Positions 35,407 to 45,336 are shown, numbered from the stretch's first letter. The stretch: DNA of 64,000 nt from Parapedobacter defluvii (GCF_014642075.1 NZ_BMIK01000002.1:1-64000), one strand, 5' to 3'. Translations and numbers: made by a program. Notes: generated by a model from the letters alone, not told the origin.

Positions 35407-36849
35407 TTATGCTAAGATAACATCGGTATTTGCTCCCTTTTCAAGGGAAAGATCGACGGGCTGGTTGGTTTTCCAGGCACCGTTTGTGAAGTCAGGGATG
35501 TCGATGGGTGCACTACGGTTGGCCGTAGACCATTCACTGAGGGGACTGATGACACTCCAGGTAGCGGCGTCGTAAACGTCCATGTCTACCGGTAGACCAT
35601 TCCGTAGGCAGTCAATGAGCCGCCAATCCATCAGGAAATCCATGCCGCCATGGCCGCCGACCCTTTTTGCCAGTTCACCCACTTTCTGTACGATCGGTGG
35701 CGTATATTGTTTTTCCAATTTGGCAAATTCAGCCTCGTCCAGCCACCCTTCATGCCCGGTGGCAATGCGTGGTGGGAGCGGATATTTTTGGGCAGTTGCC
35801 TTCGTGCCGCTCAGTAAATGGATACGTGAATAAGGACGTGGCGAAGAGACGTCGTGCTGCAGCAGAATGGTGCGTCCTTTGGCGGTACGGATGGTGCTGG
35901 AGTTCATGTTGCCACGGAATGGCTTTCCTACATATTCCTTAAATGTGGCATCCTTGGCCGCCGCTGCTTCCGCGGCTGGTTCCAGCATGAAATCCGCCGA
36001 AGCCATGGAAGTCATGTATTCGAGGCGGTCGCCGCGGTTGATGTCCATCGCCTGGCAGATCGGTCCAAGACCGTGGGTAGGATAGAGGTTGCCATTTCGG
36101 CTAGCATTCTCCTTGAGCCGCCATAAGTCGTAGCGGGCATCCTTATTGAACAGGCTGTCGAGGATGTCATGGATATAAGCACCTTCACCGTGGATAAGTT
36201 CGCCAAAAAAGCCCTGCCGTACCATATTAAGCGTAAGGAGCTCAAAGAAATCATAGCAGCAGTTTTCCAGGATGACGCAGTGTTTTCGCGTCCGCTCGGA
36301 GGTCTCCACCAGTTTCCAGCAATCCTCCACCGTGAGCGCTGCCGGAATTTCGGTTGCCACGTGTTTGCCGTGTTCCATGGCATAGAGCGCAATGGGGGTA
36401 TGCAGCTTCCAGTGGGTGGCAACATATACCAGGTCAATGTCTTTGCGTTCACAAAGTTCCTTCCATGCATTTTCGTCGGCTGTGTACAGCGTAGCCTCAT
36501 GCCCGGGTCGTTGGATGCGCTGTTTGGCAGCCTCGGCCTTTTCGGGCCTGACATCGGCAATCGCCTGGATAGCCACTCCCTGTATATAGCTCATCCGTTC
36601 AACCGCTGCCGAGCCACGGTTGCCCACTCCGACAAAGCCGATGCGTACGGTTTCCAGGGGAGGTGCCGCATACCCGCACATGTTGAATTGCGGTGCATGC
36701 GATTGGCTTGCCTGCTGGCGGATGTGGGCCAGTGATTCTTCTGCAGCCTGGGTGCCTTGCGCACAGGCCGTACCGAGTAGTGAGGTGCCCAGTATGCCTG
36801 CGCCCGCGAGGCCCGATTGTTTCAAAAATGTTCTTCTGTTGCTTGTCAT
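35407..36849 (-). CDS. GH109-type Gfo/Idh/MocA enzyme, TAT-exported
   Basis: A 480-residue NAD-dependent glycosidase-like protein. The N-terminus MTSNRRTFLKQSGLAGAG has a twin-arginine signal with a Cys-containing end (TACAQ). The Rossmann core begins VRIGFVGVGNRGSAAVERM, with ATEIPAALTVEDCW in the EIP position. THGLGPICQAMDINRGDR and GGHGGMDFLMDWR are characteristic of GH109, founded on alpha-N-acetylgalactosaminidase, which hydrolyses by a redox mechanism using bound NAD+. ATG at 36849 is chosen; the 33 codons upstream are not family-like. Position next to nagB and an esterase fits release of N-acetylated sugars. Substrate inferred. Confidence 0.88.
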   Translation of the reverse strand: MTSNRRTFLKQSGLAGAGILGTSLLGTACAQGTQAAEESLAHIRQQASQSHAPQFNMCGYAAPPLETVRIGFVGVGNRGSAAVERMSYIQGVAIQAIADVRPEKAEAAKQRIQRPGHEATLYTADENAWKELCERKDIDLVYVATHWKLHTPIALYAMEHGKHVATEIPAALTVEDCWKLVETSERTRKHCVILENCCYDFFELLTLNMVRQGFFGELIHGEGAYIHDILDSLFNKDARYDLWRLKENASRNGNLYPTHGLGPICQAMDINRGDRLEYMTSMASADFMLEPAAEAAAAKDATFKEYVGKPFRGNMNSSTIRTAKGRTILLQHDVSSPRPYSRIHLLSGTKATAQKYPLPPRIATGHEGWLDEAEFAKLEKQYTPPIVQKVGELAKRVGGHGGMDFLMDWRLIDCLRNGLPVDMDVYDAATWSVISPLSEWSTANRSAPIDIPDFTNGAWKTNQPVDLSLEKGANTDVILA

Positions 36850-36857
36850 GTTTTCTG

Positions 36858-38912
36858 TTATTGCGTTATATCGGTAAATTGTACGGTGATCGGCGGTCCT
36901 CCGATCCGCACCGCAATGTTTTCGATTTCCTGCTGGTAATTTAGGCATTCACTGCGATTCAGCGGCCTTCCCGATAACGTTTTTGCGCCATCAAGTATTA
37001 ACTTCGTTCCGCTCATGGCCAACAGCAACGGCACGTCCCCCCATTGCAGTATACGTGGCACATGTACCGCCATTGAGTAGTATTCGATGCCTTCGCGGCT
37101 ATCGAACAGATAGCTGGAAGGAAAATCCGTCAACCGGAATTCCACACGCGGGACTTCCGAAAGAGCCAATGCGTAGGAGGCGGCCAACGCGGCATCACGG
37201 TAAGCTTCGATATGGACGTCTGTGGCACCGAGCTGATCGATGCAGAGCTGTAAAAGAAGCTGGGTTTCCGCCGCCCATGTTGCCATGATCGGTTTCCCGA
37301 GCCACAGGGCTGATCGGGCTATTGTGTGAAATGGAGGCAATGCACCGTCTACCCGTTGTGCTTCATCCGAGCCCTGTTCGCCCGTACCCCAAAGGTCGGC
37401 CACCATTACACCGTAACCTTCGTCAAGCAGTTGTTGGATGCGCATAGGGGGTATGCTGTCCTTGCCACTACCGTGCAGCAACAGTGTGTATCGGTTGCCC
37501 TCCTTTGGGCGAGTATATAGGACCGGAATGATGCCACCCGCATCGGTTTCCACGGCCATCCGCTGCCATTCTTCTTTTGGGGAATAGTCGGTCACCCGCG
37601 TGGCTGTCAATGGACGGAAGTGTAATAGCTGCCGCAATGCCTCACGCAATACGGCCAACCGCGGCAGTTGGGCATCCGCTTCTCCAGCTTTGAGTCGTTG
37701 CCCTTCCTGCTGGCAAAACCGTTCGGTGGTTGCCACCGCGTCATCCCGTTTACCTTCGGGATAGGTTGCGAGAAGCGATACCTCGATGGGCACCACCGCA
37801 GGTGTTTCTTTTGGAGCTCCGGTTCCTTCACCTTTTAGATACAGATCGAACCAGCCCAACAGATGTTCGCGCATCTCGGCGCTGTAGTCGTGCCCTCCAG
37901 CGGCAATGTGGTAAGCAATGTGGTCTGCCGCCCCCAGCATGCGGTACAGCGACTTGACCTGCCGATAGGAAATGAGCATCTGTTGGGGCATGAAGCTTGG
38001 ATTTTTTTCTTCCACGGCGCTGATGATTTTCAGCGCGCGAGGTGCTACCAATGCCAATATGCCCGCTTCTTCGGTATAGGTAAGCCCGGTGGGCAACAGC
38101 TCACATATGCAGTTGCTGTTCATGATGTACGACTGAAACGTACCGACGCTTACCACAGGCATGGCAGCTTTTACGCGGTCGTCCATGGCAGCGAGCCACA
38201 TGGTTTGGTTGCCACCACCACTGGCACCTGTTGCACCGATACGCGTGCTATCTACATAAGGCAGCGAGGCCAACAGATCGATACCCCGCATGTTGTCAGC
38301 TAGTTGCAGCCCCATCAGGGTATGCCCTACATTCATGAGCGATGCACCCAGATTGGCACCGTGGTATTCCTGCTGCCCCGGTAGGGTGCCGCGTTCGCCA
38401 GCACCCCAGGCATCGATATTCAGGCAGACATAGCCGCTGCGTACCAATGTCTGTGCTACCGCCTGGAAGAGCGGTGCGCGGCGTCCATCGGGCCAGTGAC
38501 CATGGGTGATGACAACGGCTGGAAAAGGACCGTTACCCGAGGGTACGTATAAATTGGCTGTAGCCAATACCCCCGGTTGCGTTTGGAAGCTGATATTGCG
38601 AACCGTGAACCCGTCGCCCTGTACGGTACCCGTTTCACGGATATCCAACGGAAGATCCGGTTGGTAGGATAACGCCAGGTCTTCCGCGATCCGCGATTTC
38701 AGCCGTGAGGCATGGACCTTCCAGTCTGCGGCCGTCCGGGGCAGCTGTTGCCGTTGGGCAGCCTTGGCAGCATCCAGCCGGAGCTGCATGGCTGGATAGT
38801 CTGCCGGCTCCCCCTCAAACACATGCGGCAGGGGAGAATCCTGTCCGTGTGTGGAGAAAGGCAACTGACCAGCCAATATCACCCATACGAATGTTTTCAT
38901 CAAACTATTCAT
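36858..38912 (-). CDS. Secreted alpha/beta-hydrolase, acetylxylan-esterase-like, two-domain
   Basis: A 684-residue exported hydrolase. The signal (about residues 1-22) is followed by a first alpha/beta-hydrolase domain: VVITHGHWPDGRR, NIDAWGAGERG and the nucleophile elbow GATGASGGGNQ (Ser about residue 233), with a late His in AAGGHDYSAEM. Residues from about 430 form a second, shorter hydrolase-like half (YTLLLHGSGKDSIPP, GYGVMVADLWGTGEQG) whose catalytic residues are not clear. This resembles acetyl xylan esterase or dienelactone-hydrolase-type proteins. The ATG overlaps the susD stop by 8 bp, so it belongs to the same operon. It probably deacylates the glycan; the substrate is uncertain. 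Confidence 0.78.
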   Translation of the reverse strand: MNSLMKTFVWVILAGQLPFSTHGQDSPLPHVFEGEPADYPAMQLRLDAAKAAQRQQLPRTAADWKVHASRLKSRIAEDLALSYQPDLPLDIRETGTVQGDGFTVRNISFQTQPGVLATANLYVPSGNGPFPAVVITHGHWPDGRRAPLFQAVAQTLVRSGYVCLNIDAWGAGERGTLPGQQEYHGANLGASLMNVGHTLMGLQLADNMRGIDLLASLPYVDSTRIGATGASGGGNQTMWLAAMDDRVKAAMPVVSVGTFQSYIMNSNCICELLPTGLTYTEEAGILALVAPRALKIISAVEEKNPSFMPQQMLISYRQVKSLYRMLGAADHIAYHIAAGGHDYSAEMREHLLGWFDLYLKGEGTGAPKETPAVVPIEVSLLATYPEGKRDDAVATTERFCQQEGQRLKAGEADAQLPRLAVLREALRQLLHFRPLTATRVTDYSPKEEWQRMAVETDAGGIIPVLYTRPKEGNRYTLLLHGSGKDSIPPMRIQQLLDEGYGVMVADLWGTGEQGSDEAQRVDGALPPFHTIARSALWLGKPIMATWAAETQLLLQLCIDQLGATDVHIEAYRDAALAASYALALSEVPRVEFRLTDFPSSYLFDSREGIEYYSMAVHVPRILQWGDVPLLLAMSGTKLILDGAKTLSGRPLNRSECLNYQQEIENIAVRIGGPPITVQFTDITQ

Positions 38913-40455
38913 TTACATCCCACCAAAGAGATGTCGCAGCATTATCAGGGCCTCCAAGAAGTGCCCGCCCTTTTGCCAGCTCTCCGGCATTGTTGTTTTC
39001 TTCTACAATAGGAAACGGCAACCGTTTGATAAAAGTACCCGAAGGCAAATCTGCATTGTCGGATTGGACAACGGGATACATTTTCGGGAATCCTGTGCGG
39101 CGGAATTCTGCCCATGCTTCCATTCCGTCGGGAAATAAAGCCAGCCACTTCTGTACACCAATCTGTTCGCGCCGCGTGGATTCATCCGCCGCCCATGCAA
39201 TCGGAGTGGCTGCCACAGCAGGCGAATTTTCTGTGTCTCCCGGAGCAGCGGGCAGGGCGGTGGAAGTCAGGTATGCACGTATAGCCGTTTCATCCGCGCC
39301 CCATTGTGTGAGGCTTGCAGTGATTCCCTGTTCGTAGCATTCCTGGGCTGCGGCCCCCATATTCCATCCATTCAGGGCTCCCTCAGCCCGCAAAAACCAC
39401 GCTTCGGCAGCACTCATCACATGCTGCCTGGCTTCAAGATTCGGAGTCCATGCAGAAGAGGAGGCAGACCAGGTAACCCAGTAAGTACCGATGTTGGAAT
39501 TCTGCGAGCTGTTATTGCGTGGGTTGTTCAATGCCGATGGAGGAAGTCCATTGCGTAAACTGTTATATTGACCGTTGGTTACATCGGGCTGGAAATACCG
39601 GCCGAGACGCGGGTCGTTATACCCTTTGAGGTAAGAAGCGATGGTTGAACTCATGGCAAATTCATTCCACGCAGCGGTTTGGGCCAATCCGTGTGTGTCA
39701 TTGCCTTTTAGCGATTTTGCCAGTGAAGCATTTTGACCATTATTCGTCAATACACCGGAAGCAACCGCCGCTTCGGCCTCCTGCTGTGCCCGGTCGGGAC
39801 TTACCTGGGCGATGCGTAGTGCCAAACGTAGACGGAGCGTGTTGGCAAACAAAATCCAGTTATTTACATCACCGTTATACATGAGGTCGAATCCCTGGAA
39901 CACCTGTGTGCCCGATCCGAGGGCCTTAAGGTCTGCAACGGCCTGATCCAAGCGCTTGAAAAAGTCATCGTAAATGGCCTCCTGGTTGTCATAAGGGATT
40001 TGTTCCACCGGGTCTGCCGCCTGGAAGTATGGTACAGGACCAAAATGATCGGTAAGCCGGTGGAATGCATATACCCATAGAATATTAGCGAGGGCTTGTT
40101 CACCTGAGGCGGGCGCTGCATTTTCGATGATGGCCTTGAGCTGCGGCGCTGTGTTCGCGTATACCACAGTCCAGAAACGGCGCTGCCAGTCTGGCGTAAG
40201 CACATAACGATCCGTTTGGAAAGACGTGACCGAAAGCGCATAATACTGTGCGTAGAGATCGGCCCCCAGGTTCTGTACGGTTTGATAAAAGCTCCGGTCC
40301 ATCGCTGCGGCCGACTGGGCCCGTGAAAACATGAAAGGCATTTCCCGGGCGCCGGCTTCTGTGAGTTTGCCGGGGTTCGTATTCAGTTCCTTGAAGTTAT
40401 CCGTACACGAAAGGGTAAATGATGCGGCGAATGCAATTAAAAACAATTTCTTCAT
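38905..40455 (-). CDS. SusD/RagB-like glycan-binding lipoprotein
   Basis: A 516-residue surface lipoprotein, SusD-like_2 type. ATG at 40455 gives MKKLFLIAFAASFTLSC, with the lipid Cys at residue 17; the frame continues upstream without family similarity. FKELNTNPGKLTEAG, HRLTDHFGPVPYFQA and FANTLRLRLALRIAQV are the conserved helical TPR-like core. SusD proteins cap their TonB-dependent SusC partner and bind the glycan outside. The partner lies 10 bp upstream and the esterase overlaps downstream. Confidence 0.93.
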   Translation of the reverse strand: MKKLFLIAFAASFTLSCTDNFKELNTNPGKLTEAGAREMPFMFSRAQSAAAMDRSFYQTVQNLGADLYAQYYALSVTSFQTDRYVLTPDWQRRFWTVVYANTAPQLKAIIENAAPASGEQALANILWVYAFHRLTDHFGPVPYFQAADPVEQIPYDNQEAIYDDFFKRLDQAVADLKALGSGTQVFQGFDLMYNGDVNNWILFANTLRLRLALRIAQVSPDRAQQEAEAAVASGVLTNNGQNASLAKSLKGNDTHGLAQTAAWNEFAMSSTIASYLKGYNDPRLGRYFQPDVTNGQYNSLRNGLPPSALNNPRNNSSQNSNIGTYWVTWSASSSAWTPNLEARQHVMSAAEAWFLRAEGALNGWNMGAAAQECYEQGITASLTQWGADETAIRAYLTSTALPAAPGDTENSPAVAATPIAWAADESTRREQIGVQKWLALFPDGMEAWAEFRRTGFPKMYPVVQSDNADLPSGTFIKRLPFPIVEENNNAGELAKGRALLGGPDNAATSLWWDVNE

Positions 40456-40465
40456 GACTGTATGG

Positions 40466-43400
40466 TTAGAATGACAGTTTAACATTAAGACCGAAACTAC
40501 GTACGGAAGGTAACAGGCCGGCTTCTACGCCCTGGTAGTTGCCGATGCCAAGTGCTGCTTCGGGGTCTATTGGGATGGTGCGGCGCTGCATGCCGGGAAT
40601 GTCCAGCGTGGATTTGCCGCGGTACAGGAAAAACAGGTTACGCCCAGTCAGCGATACCTGTGCCCGTTTGAAAGCACCGCCATTGAGCGGGAATTCATAG
40701 CCTAGGGATGCCTCACGCAGCCTGAAATTAGTCGTCGAATAGGTGAAAAACTCACCCCAGGCATCGCGGCCATTCTGGGATACAGCGGTCCAGAATTTCT
40801 GCGCATCGATGGCGGTGGTGTTGGGTGTTCCGTCGGCTTTCACGCCCGGCAGGATCAATCCACCATCTCGGTACTGCGCCGTATAGTCGCCCAAGCCATA
40901 GGCGCCGAGGAAAGAATCAGTGCCGGAAACCATTTCGCCACCTACGCGCCCGTCAATGAGGAATGACAACGAAAACTGTCCATAACTCAAGGTATTGCCC
41001 CATCCCAGTAAGAAGTCGGGGTTAAAGTTACCGATTTTGGTATTTGCTTTCACAATCGGCAGACCTGCATCGTTTACGAGGTGATTACCGTTGGCGTCTT
41101 TTTCCCATGCGTATCCATATAGATCGCCATAAGAACCACCTTCCACTGCCACAACACTGGCCAGCCGGGTACTCGTAGACAGGTCGGCCCGGTTGGATTG
41201 ATCGGAGAGCTTGATAATCTCATTTACGTTACGCGAAAAATTTATGTAAGTGGTCCAACTGAATCGTTCGCCGCGGATGGGTGTGCCGTTCAACTGCAAT
41301 TCAATCCCTTTGTTTTCAATGTTACCGGCATTGATGTATTGCTGGCTGTATCCGCTGGCCAGCGGCAATCCGATATAGAGCAACTGGTTGATGGTATTGG
41401 TTTTATAAAATGTTGCTTCAATGCCGAGGCGGTTATTGAAAAAACGCCAGTCAAGCCCTACTTCATACGCTTGCGTATTTTCGGGTTTGAGGTTGCTGAT
41501 AGCCCGTGTAAGGTCACGGCTCACAAAACCTTGTCCGGCGCCCAGGGAGAAGTTATACAGTTGGTCCAATAGATAAGGAGCGGCATCGTTACCCACTTCC
41601 GTATAAGAAGCCCGCACTTTGCCAAACGATACCCATTCAGGCAACGATAGCGCGTCTGAAAGGACGGCGGATAATCCGACGGAGGGATAAAAGTAGCTGT
41701 GTGGTGACGGAAGTGTGGACGACCAATCGTTACGTGCAGATACATCTAAATAGAGGTAATCCCTGAAATTCAGCTGTGCACTTCCATATATCGACTGGAG
41801 TTCCCTTTCGATGATGGACACATTGTTGAATGCGGGTGTGGTAGCGAACGACAGGTTGAATTGGTTAGGGATACTCAATCCGTTTGCCATGTTCTGCAAG
41901 CTGTTGCTCTTTCGGTTGAGTACGCTGCCGCCGAGGTTATACGTGAGTGAGAGATCGCCGGACAATTTATTGTCGCCGGATATTAATACATCAATATTGC
42001 GCTCACTTCTGACGTTGTAGGTTTCGTAGTACTGTCCGCCCGGCTGAACACTGCCCAATGAGACGGTGCCGTTGTAATACCTGCCGGTTTCTTTGTCGTC
42101 ATACCGGTCAAAGCTGTACCTGGCCAATACACGCAACCAATCCGTGAGCTGGTAGGAGGCCGATCCAAGCAGCGTTACGCGGTTGCGTTCTTCATTAACC
42201 GAAGTACGGTTCAGGTCCCAATACGGATTATCAAAGATGGAAGACGTTGTCCAGTATTTACGCGTAGGTTCGCCTGTCACCGGGTCCGTTCCTTCAAAAT
42301 CGCGCAGTTCAGCTTCGCTCATGTCACGGGGCATGATATAAATGCCCATCGGAGTTCCGGTATCACCTAAGCGAGGTTTATTACTGATTTTCTGGTTCAA
42401 GTACGTGATTTTTGCATCTGTGGTCAACTTGGAGAAGAAGGTATTATTCACGCGGAGGTTGAGTGTATTCCGGTCCAGGTCATTGCCCGGCAGGATGCCC
42501 GCATTGTGATTATTGGTATAAGATGCATAACCCTGCATGTTTTCCGTACCGCCAGACAGGTTCACTGAATTGTTGACCGTCGCTGCCGTGCGGAATACGC
42601 TGCGCACGTTGTCTGGATAGGTCGTGGCAGGTGCTCCCCAGCTTTCTCCGGCGGTTGCACCGGCTTCCCCGCCATTGCCGCGGCCGTATGTATTCTGGAA
42701 ATCCATGAGCAGATTGGGTTGATCGATGCTTACACCTCCGTTGTAGTCGATGGCAAGCTTGCCTTCCTTGCCACGTTTGGTTGTGATGACAATGGCTCCG
42801 TTTGCCGCCCGGCTCCCATACAGAGCGGCTGCCGTTGCTCCCTTCAGCACATTCACCGATTCGATATCGTCCGGATTGAGGTTGGCAGCCCCGTCGCTCC
42901 CACCATAAGAATTAAACGTGCTGTTGGCCTGCGGATTGGATGAGTTGTCGATGGGTACACCATCCACTACGATGAGTGCGTTGTTATTGCCGCTGATGGA
43001 ACGGTTGCCCCGTAGGACGACGCGCGCAGCACCACCGGGACCCGTAGCAGCCGGCGTAATGACGGCACCGGCCACTTTTCCAGACAGGCTGTTCATGATG
43101 TTGCCGCTGTTGTCCCGCACTTCATCCAGTTGGTCCGCTGATAGCTGCTGCGTAGCGTAGCTCAACGAGCGGGTTTTCCGCTCAATACCGAGTGCGGTCA
43201 CCACCACTTCTCCCAGCTCTTCCGCTTCAGCAGGCTGAAGACCAACGGTATAAGAAGCAGACGTTCCCACCGTTATTTCTTGGGTGCGATATCCTAAATA
43301 CGAGAAGACGAGTACGTCACCCTGTGCAGCCTGCAGTGCAAACCGTCCGGACGCATCGGTAGCTGTGGCTTGGCTTTTGCCGTTCACGCGCACGCTTACG

Positions 43401-43540
43401 CCGGTCAGCGGCGTGCCCGTTGCGGCGTCTTTCACTGTTCCACTGATTTCCCGGTTTTCCTGTGCACGCAACCCTGCCGTGCAGCACAAGGTGAAGCAGA
43501 CCGCCAGCAGCAAGTGGTAAATGGAAGTTCTTGTTTTCAT
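40466..43540 (-). CDS. SusC/RagA-type TonB-linked outer-membrane transporter
   Basis: A 1024-residue TonB-dependent transporter. ATG at 43540 (MKTRTSIYHLLLAVCFTLCC) starts a signal peptide. The carboxypeptidase-like domain follows (REISGTVKDAATGTPL), then the SusC plug (QQLSADQLDEVRDNSGNIM, GVPIDNSSNPQ, LKGATAAALYGSRAANGAI). The remainder is a beta-barrel with a family-typical C-terminal strand (VRSFGLNVKLSF). It imports a glycan fragment with the adjacent SusD. It heads the amino-sugar operon and is divergent from a LacI-type regulator. Confidence 0.95.
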   Translation of the reverse strand: MKTRTSIYHLLLAVCFTLCCTAGLRAQENREISGTVKDAATGTPLTGVSVRVNGKSQATATDASGRFALQAAQGDVLVFSYLGYRTQEITVGTSASYTVGLQPAEAEELGEVVVTALGIERKTRSLSYATQQLSADQLDEVRDNSGNIMNSLSGKVAGAVITPAATGPGGAARVVLRGNRSISGNNNALIVVDGVPIDNSSNPQANSTFNSYGGSDGAANLNPDDIESVNVLKGATAAALYGSRAANGAIVITTKRGKEGKLAIDYNGGVSIDQPNLLMDFQNTYGRGNGGEAGATAGESWGAPATTYPDNVRSVFRTAATVNNSVNLSGGTENMQGYASYTNNHNAGILPGNDLDRNTLNLRVNNTFFSKLTTDAKITYLNQKISNKPRLGDTGTPMGIYIMPRDMSEAELRDFEGTDPVTGEPTRKYWTTSSIFDNPYWDLNRTSVNEERNRVTLLGSASYQLTDWLRVLARYSFDRYDDKETGRYYNGTVSLGSVQPGGQYYETYNVRSERNIDVLISGDNKLSGDLSLTYNLGGSVLNRKSNSLQNMANGLSIPNQFNLSFATTPAFNNVSIIERELQSIYGSAQLNFRDYLYLDVSARNDWSSTLPSPHSYFYPSVGLSAVLSDALSLPEWVSFGKVRASYTEVGNDAAPYLLDQLYNFSLGAGQGFVSRDLTRAISNLKPENTQAYEVGLDWRFFNNRLGIEATFYKTNTINQLLYIGLPLASGYSQQYINAGNIENKGIELQLNGTPIRGERFSWTTYINFSRNVNEIIKLSDQSNRADLSTSTRLASVVAVEGGSYGDLYGYAWEKDANGNHLVNDAGLPIVKANTKIGNFNPDFLLGWGNTLSYGQFSLSFLIDGRVGGEMVSGTDSFLGAYGLGDYTAQYRDGGLILPGVKADGTPNTTAIDAQKFWTAVSQNGRDAWGEFFTYSTTNFRLREASLGYEFPLNGGAFKRAQVSLTGRNLFFLYRGKSTLDIPGMQRRTIPIDPEAALGIGNYQGVEAGLLPSVRSFGLNVKLSF

Positions 43541-43768
43541 AATTGTCATAACATTTGTTGTTTCGAGTTTGGTCATACATTTTCGATATCCCTGATATTC
43601 CCTTGTCCTCTATTTAATAGGGGATTTGCTAATTGGTATGCCCAAAAGTATCAGCAATCAGAGGTAGAAGCAATGAATCGGCTTTCTATTTTAGCGAGAA
43701 CGTTACCGAAATAACTACAAAGAAACTGCTGTTTCGTCTGTTATTTGCATAAATTTGCGGTGATAGTT
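43541..43768. promoter_or_regulatory. Divergent promoter region between susC and lacI-type gene
   Basis: A 228-bp intergenic region. For the plus-strand gene a -7 candidate TAAATTTG lies at 43750-43757. A possible operator core AACGTT is at 43699-43704 in the half-symmetric context GAGAACGTTACC. CCTCTATT/AATAGGGG (about 43606-43623) can form a small hairpin. The susC promoter could not be fixed. Confidence 0.4.
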
Positions 43769-44791
43769 ATGCCAGAACACGTTACCATCAAAGACATTGC
43801 CCGGATACTGAATATTTCGGTGTCCACGGTGTCACGTGCGTTGCGCGATGCGTACGACGTTAACCCGGAAACGCGTGAGAAAGTGCTTCAATTGGCTAAG
43901 GAGCTGGATTATAAGCCGAATTTCAATGCCTCCGGGTTAGCTGGCGGCGGAACCCGTAACATCGGGATTATCCTGCCTTTCATTACCAATTACTATTTTT
44001 CAATGGTAATTACCGGTATTCAGGAAATAGCCTATGCCAAGGGATACAACATTGTCCTTTATGTGACTAACGATTCGCCGGAGCGGGAGTTGGATGTCGT
44101 GAAAAACCTGAATACGCAGAACCTGGATGGAGTATTAGTGGCCGTGTGCTCAGACTCTGCTGCCAATGGTTATTTTGAACGGATCATTGCCGAGGGCACC
44201 CCGGTTGTTTTTTTTGATCGGGTATTAGGTGGTGTAGACGCATCGAAGGTGGTGCAGGACGACTACAACGGGGCATTTGAGGCTGTTGAACATCTGATCC
44301 AGCAAGGGTTTACTCGTATTGCACATGTGGCCGGTCCGTTGGATCTTGATTTTACGAGGCAACGGTTGGCGGGCTATTTGGATGCCCTAGAACGGTACGA
44401 TATACCCGTTAGAAAGGAATGGATTGTCCATTCCGGATTTTCACAGGCACATGGCGAAGATGATTTGGCGAGATTGTTTGATCAGATGGAGCGACCCGAC
44501 GCTGTTTTTGCTGTGAATGACCGCAAGGCTATTGGGGTGATGCAGGCACTCAAAGCGCGCAGGGTAGCCATTGGCAGGGACTTTGGCGTCATTGGATTCA
44601 CGAACGATCCCATGTCTACAATTATCACGCCCACGCTTTCTACCGTGGCGGAACCTGCGTATGAAGTAGGTAAGATGAGTTGCGAGCTTTTGCTACAACA
44701 TATCGTCCGGAAGTCTAATTTTCAACCCAGGGAAATTGTGCTGCCAGGTATGTTGATTCCGAGGGAATCTACGTTGCGGACGCTATCTTAA
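43769..44791 (+). CDS. LacI-family transcriptional regulator
   Basis: A 340-residue LacI/GalR regulator. ATG at 43769 (MPEHVTIKDIARILNISVST) gives the N-terminal HTH with the recognition helix STVSRALRDAYD, and a hinge NASGLAGGGTRNIGIILP. The effector domain has YYFSMVITGIQEIAYAKGYN, LDGVLVAVC and FFDRVL. It faces the susCD-nag operon, so control of that locus is the natural inference, with an amino-sugar phosphate as ligand. No direct evidence of the effector. The longer frame start at 43745 adds residues that overlap the promoter box. Confidence 0.88.
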   Translation: MPEHVTIKDIARILNISVSTVSRALRDAYDVNPETREKVLQLAKELDYKPNFNASGLAGGGTRNIGIILPFITNYYFSMVITGIQEIAYAKGYNIVLYVTNDSPERELDVVKNLNTQNLDGVLVAVCSDSAANGYFERIIAEGTPVVFFDRVLGGVDASKVVQDDYNGAFEAVEHLIQQGFTRIAHVAGPLDLDFTRQRLAGYLDALERYDIPVRKEWIVHSGFSQAHGEDDLARLFDQMERPDAVFAVNDRKAIGVMQALKARRVAIGRDFGVIGFTNDPMSTIITPTLSTVAEPAYEVGKMSCELLLQHIVRKSNFQPREIVLPGMLIPRESTLRTLS

Positions 44792-44810
44792 AAAACTGTA
44801 CCTTTGCTCC

Positions 44811-45323
44811 ATGAAAGTCAATTTTTTAATATTATTAGGTGTTTTATTTGCGCAGTTGTCTATGGGGCAGAAAGCTCCTGCGGTATCTAAGACCGAATTT
44901 ACGGAAGCAGCGCTGCAGCAGCCCTTGTTCGGATTGGATGGTCAGCAGAAAACAGCAGGCGAGATTTTAGCTGCTAATAAAGGAAAGACGATTTTATTAT
45001 ACATCTGGGCAACTTGGTGTCCGGATTGTATCAAAGGGTTCCCCGAGCTGTATGCACTTCAGAAGGCAAACCCCGATATTCATACAGTATATTTTTCGCT
45101 GGATCGGCAGGAACAACAGTGGAAGAACGGTGTGGAGAAATTTCACCTTGAGGGGGAACACTATTGGTTTAAAACCGATTGGAAGAACGATTTTACCAAT
45201 GCCATCGACCTGAATTGGATTCCACGATACCTGATCATCGGTCCCGATGGGAATATTGCGAAGTACTATGCGATTAAGGCCGACGATCCGGCGTTGCAGG
45301 AAGCGATCGACGCGTTGCGGTAG
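44811..45323 (+). CDS. TlpA-like exported thioredoxin
   Basis: A 170-residue thioredoxin-fold protein with an N-terminal signal (FLILLGVLFAQLSMG) and the active site WATWCPDC (CxxC, about residues 67-70). A cis-Pro region WIPRYLIIGPDG follows. It would act in the periplasm on thiol-disulphide exchange or cytochrome/peroxide systems. A -7 box TACCTTTG (44799-44806) sits only 4 bp before the ATG, so the transcript may be nearly leaderless. It is convergent with the Fe-S protein gene downstream. Confidence 0.88.
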   Translation: MKVNFLILLGVLFAQLSMGQKAPAVSKTEFTEAALQQPLFGLDGQQKTAGEILAANKGKTILLYIWATWCPDCIKGFPELYALQKANPDIHTVYFSLDRQEQQWKNGVEKFHLEGEHYWFKTDWKNDFTNAIDLNWIPRYLIIGPDGNIAKYYAIKADDPALQEAIDALR

Positions 45324-45336
45324 GTTGCAGGACAAG

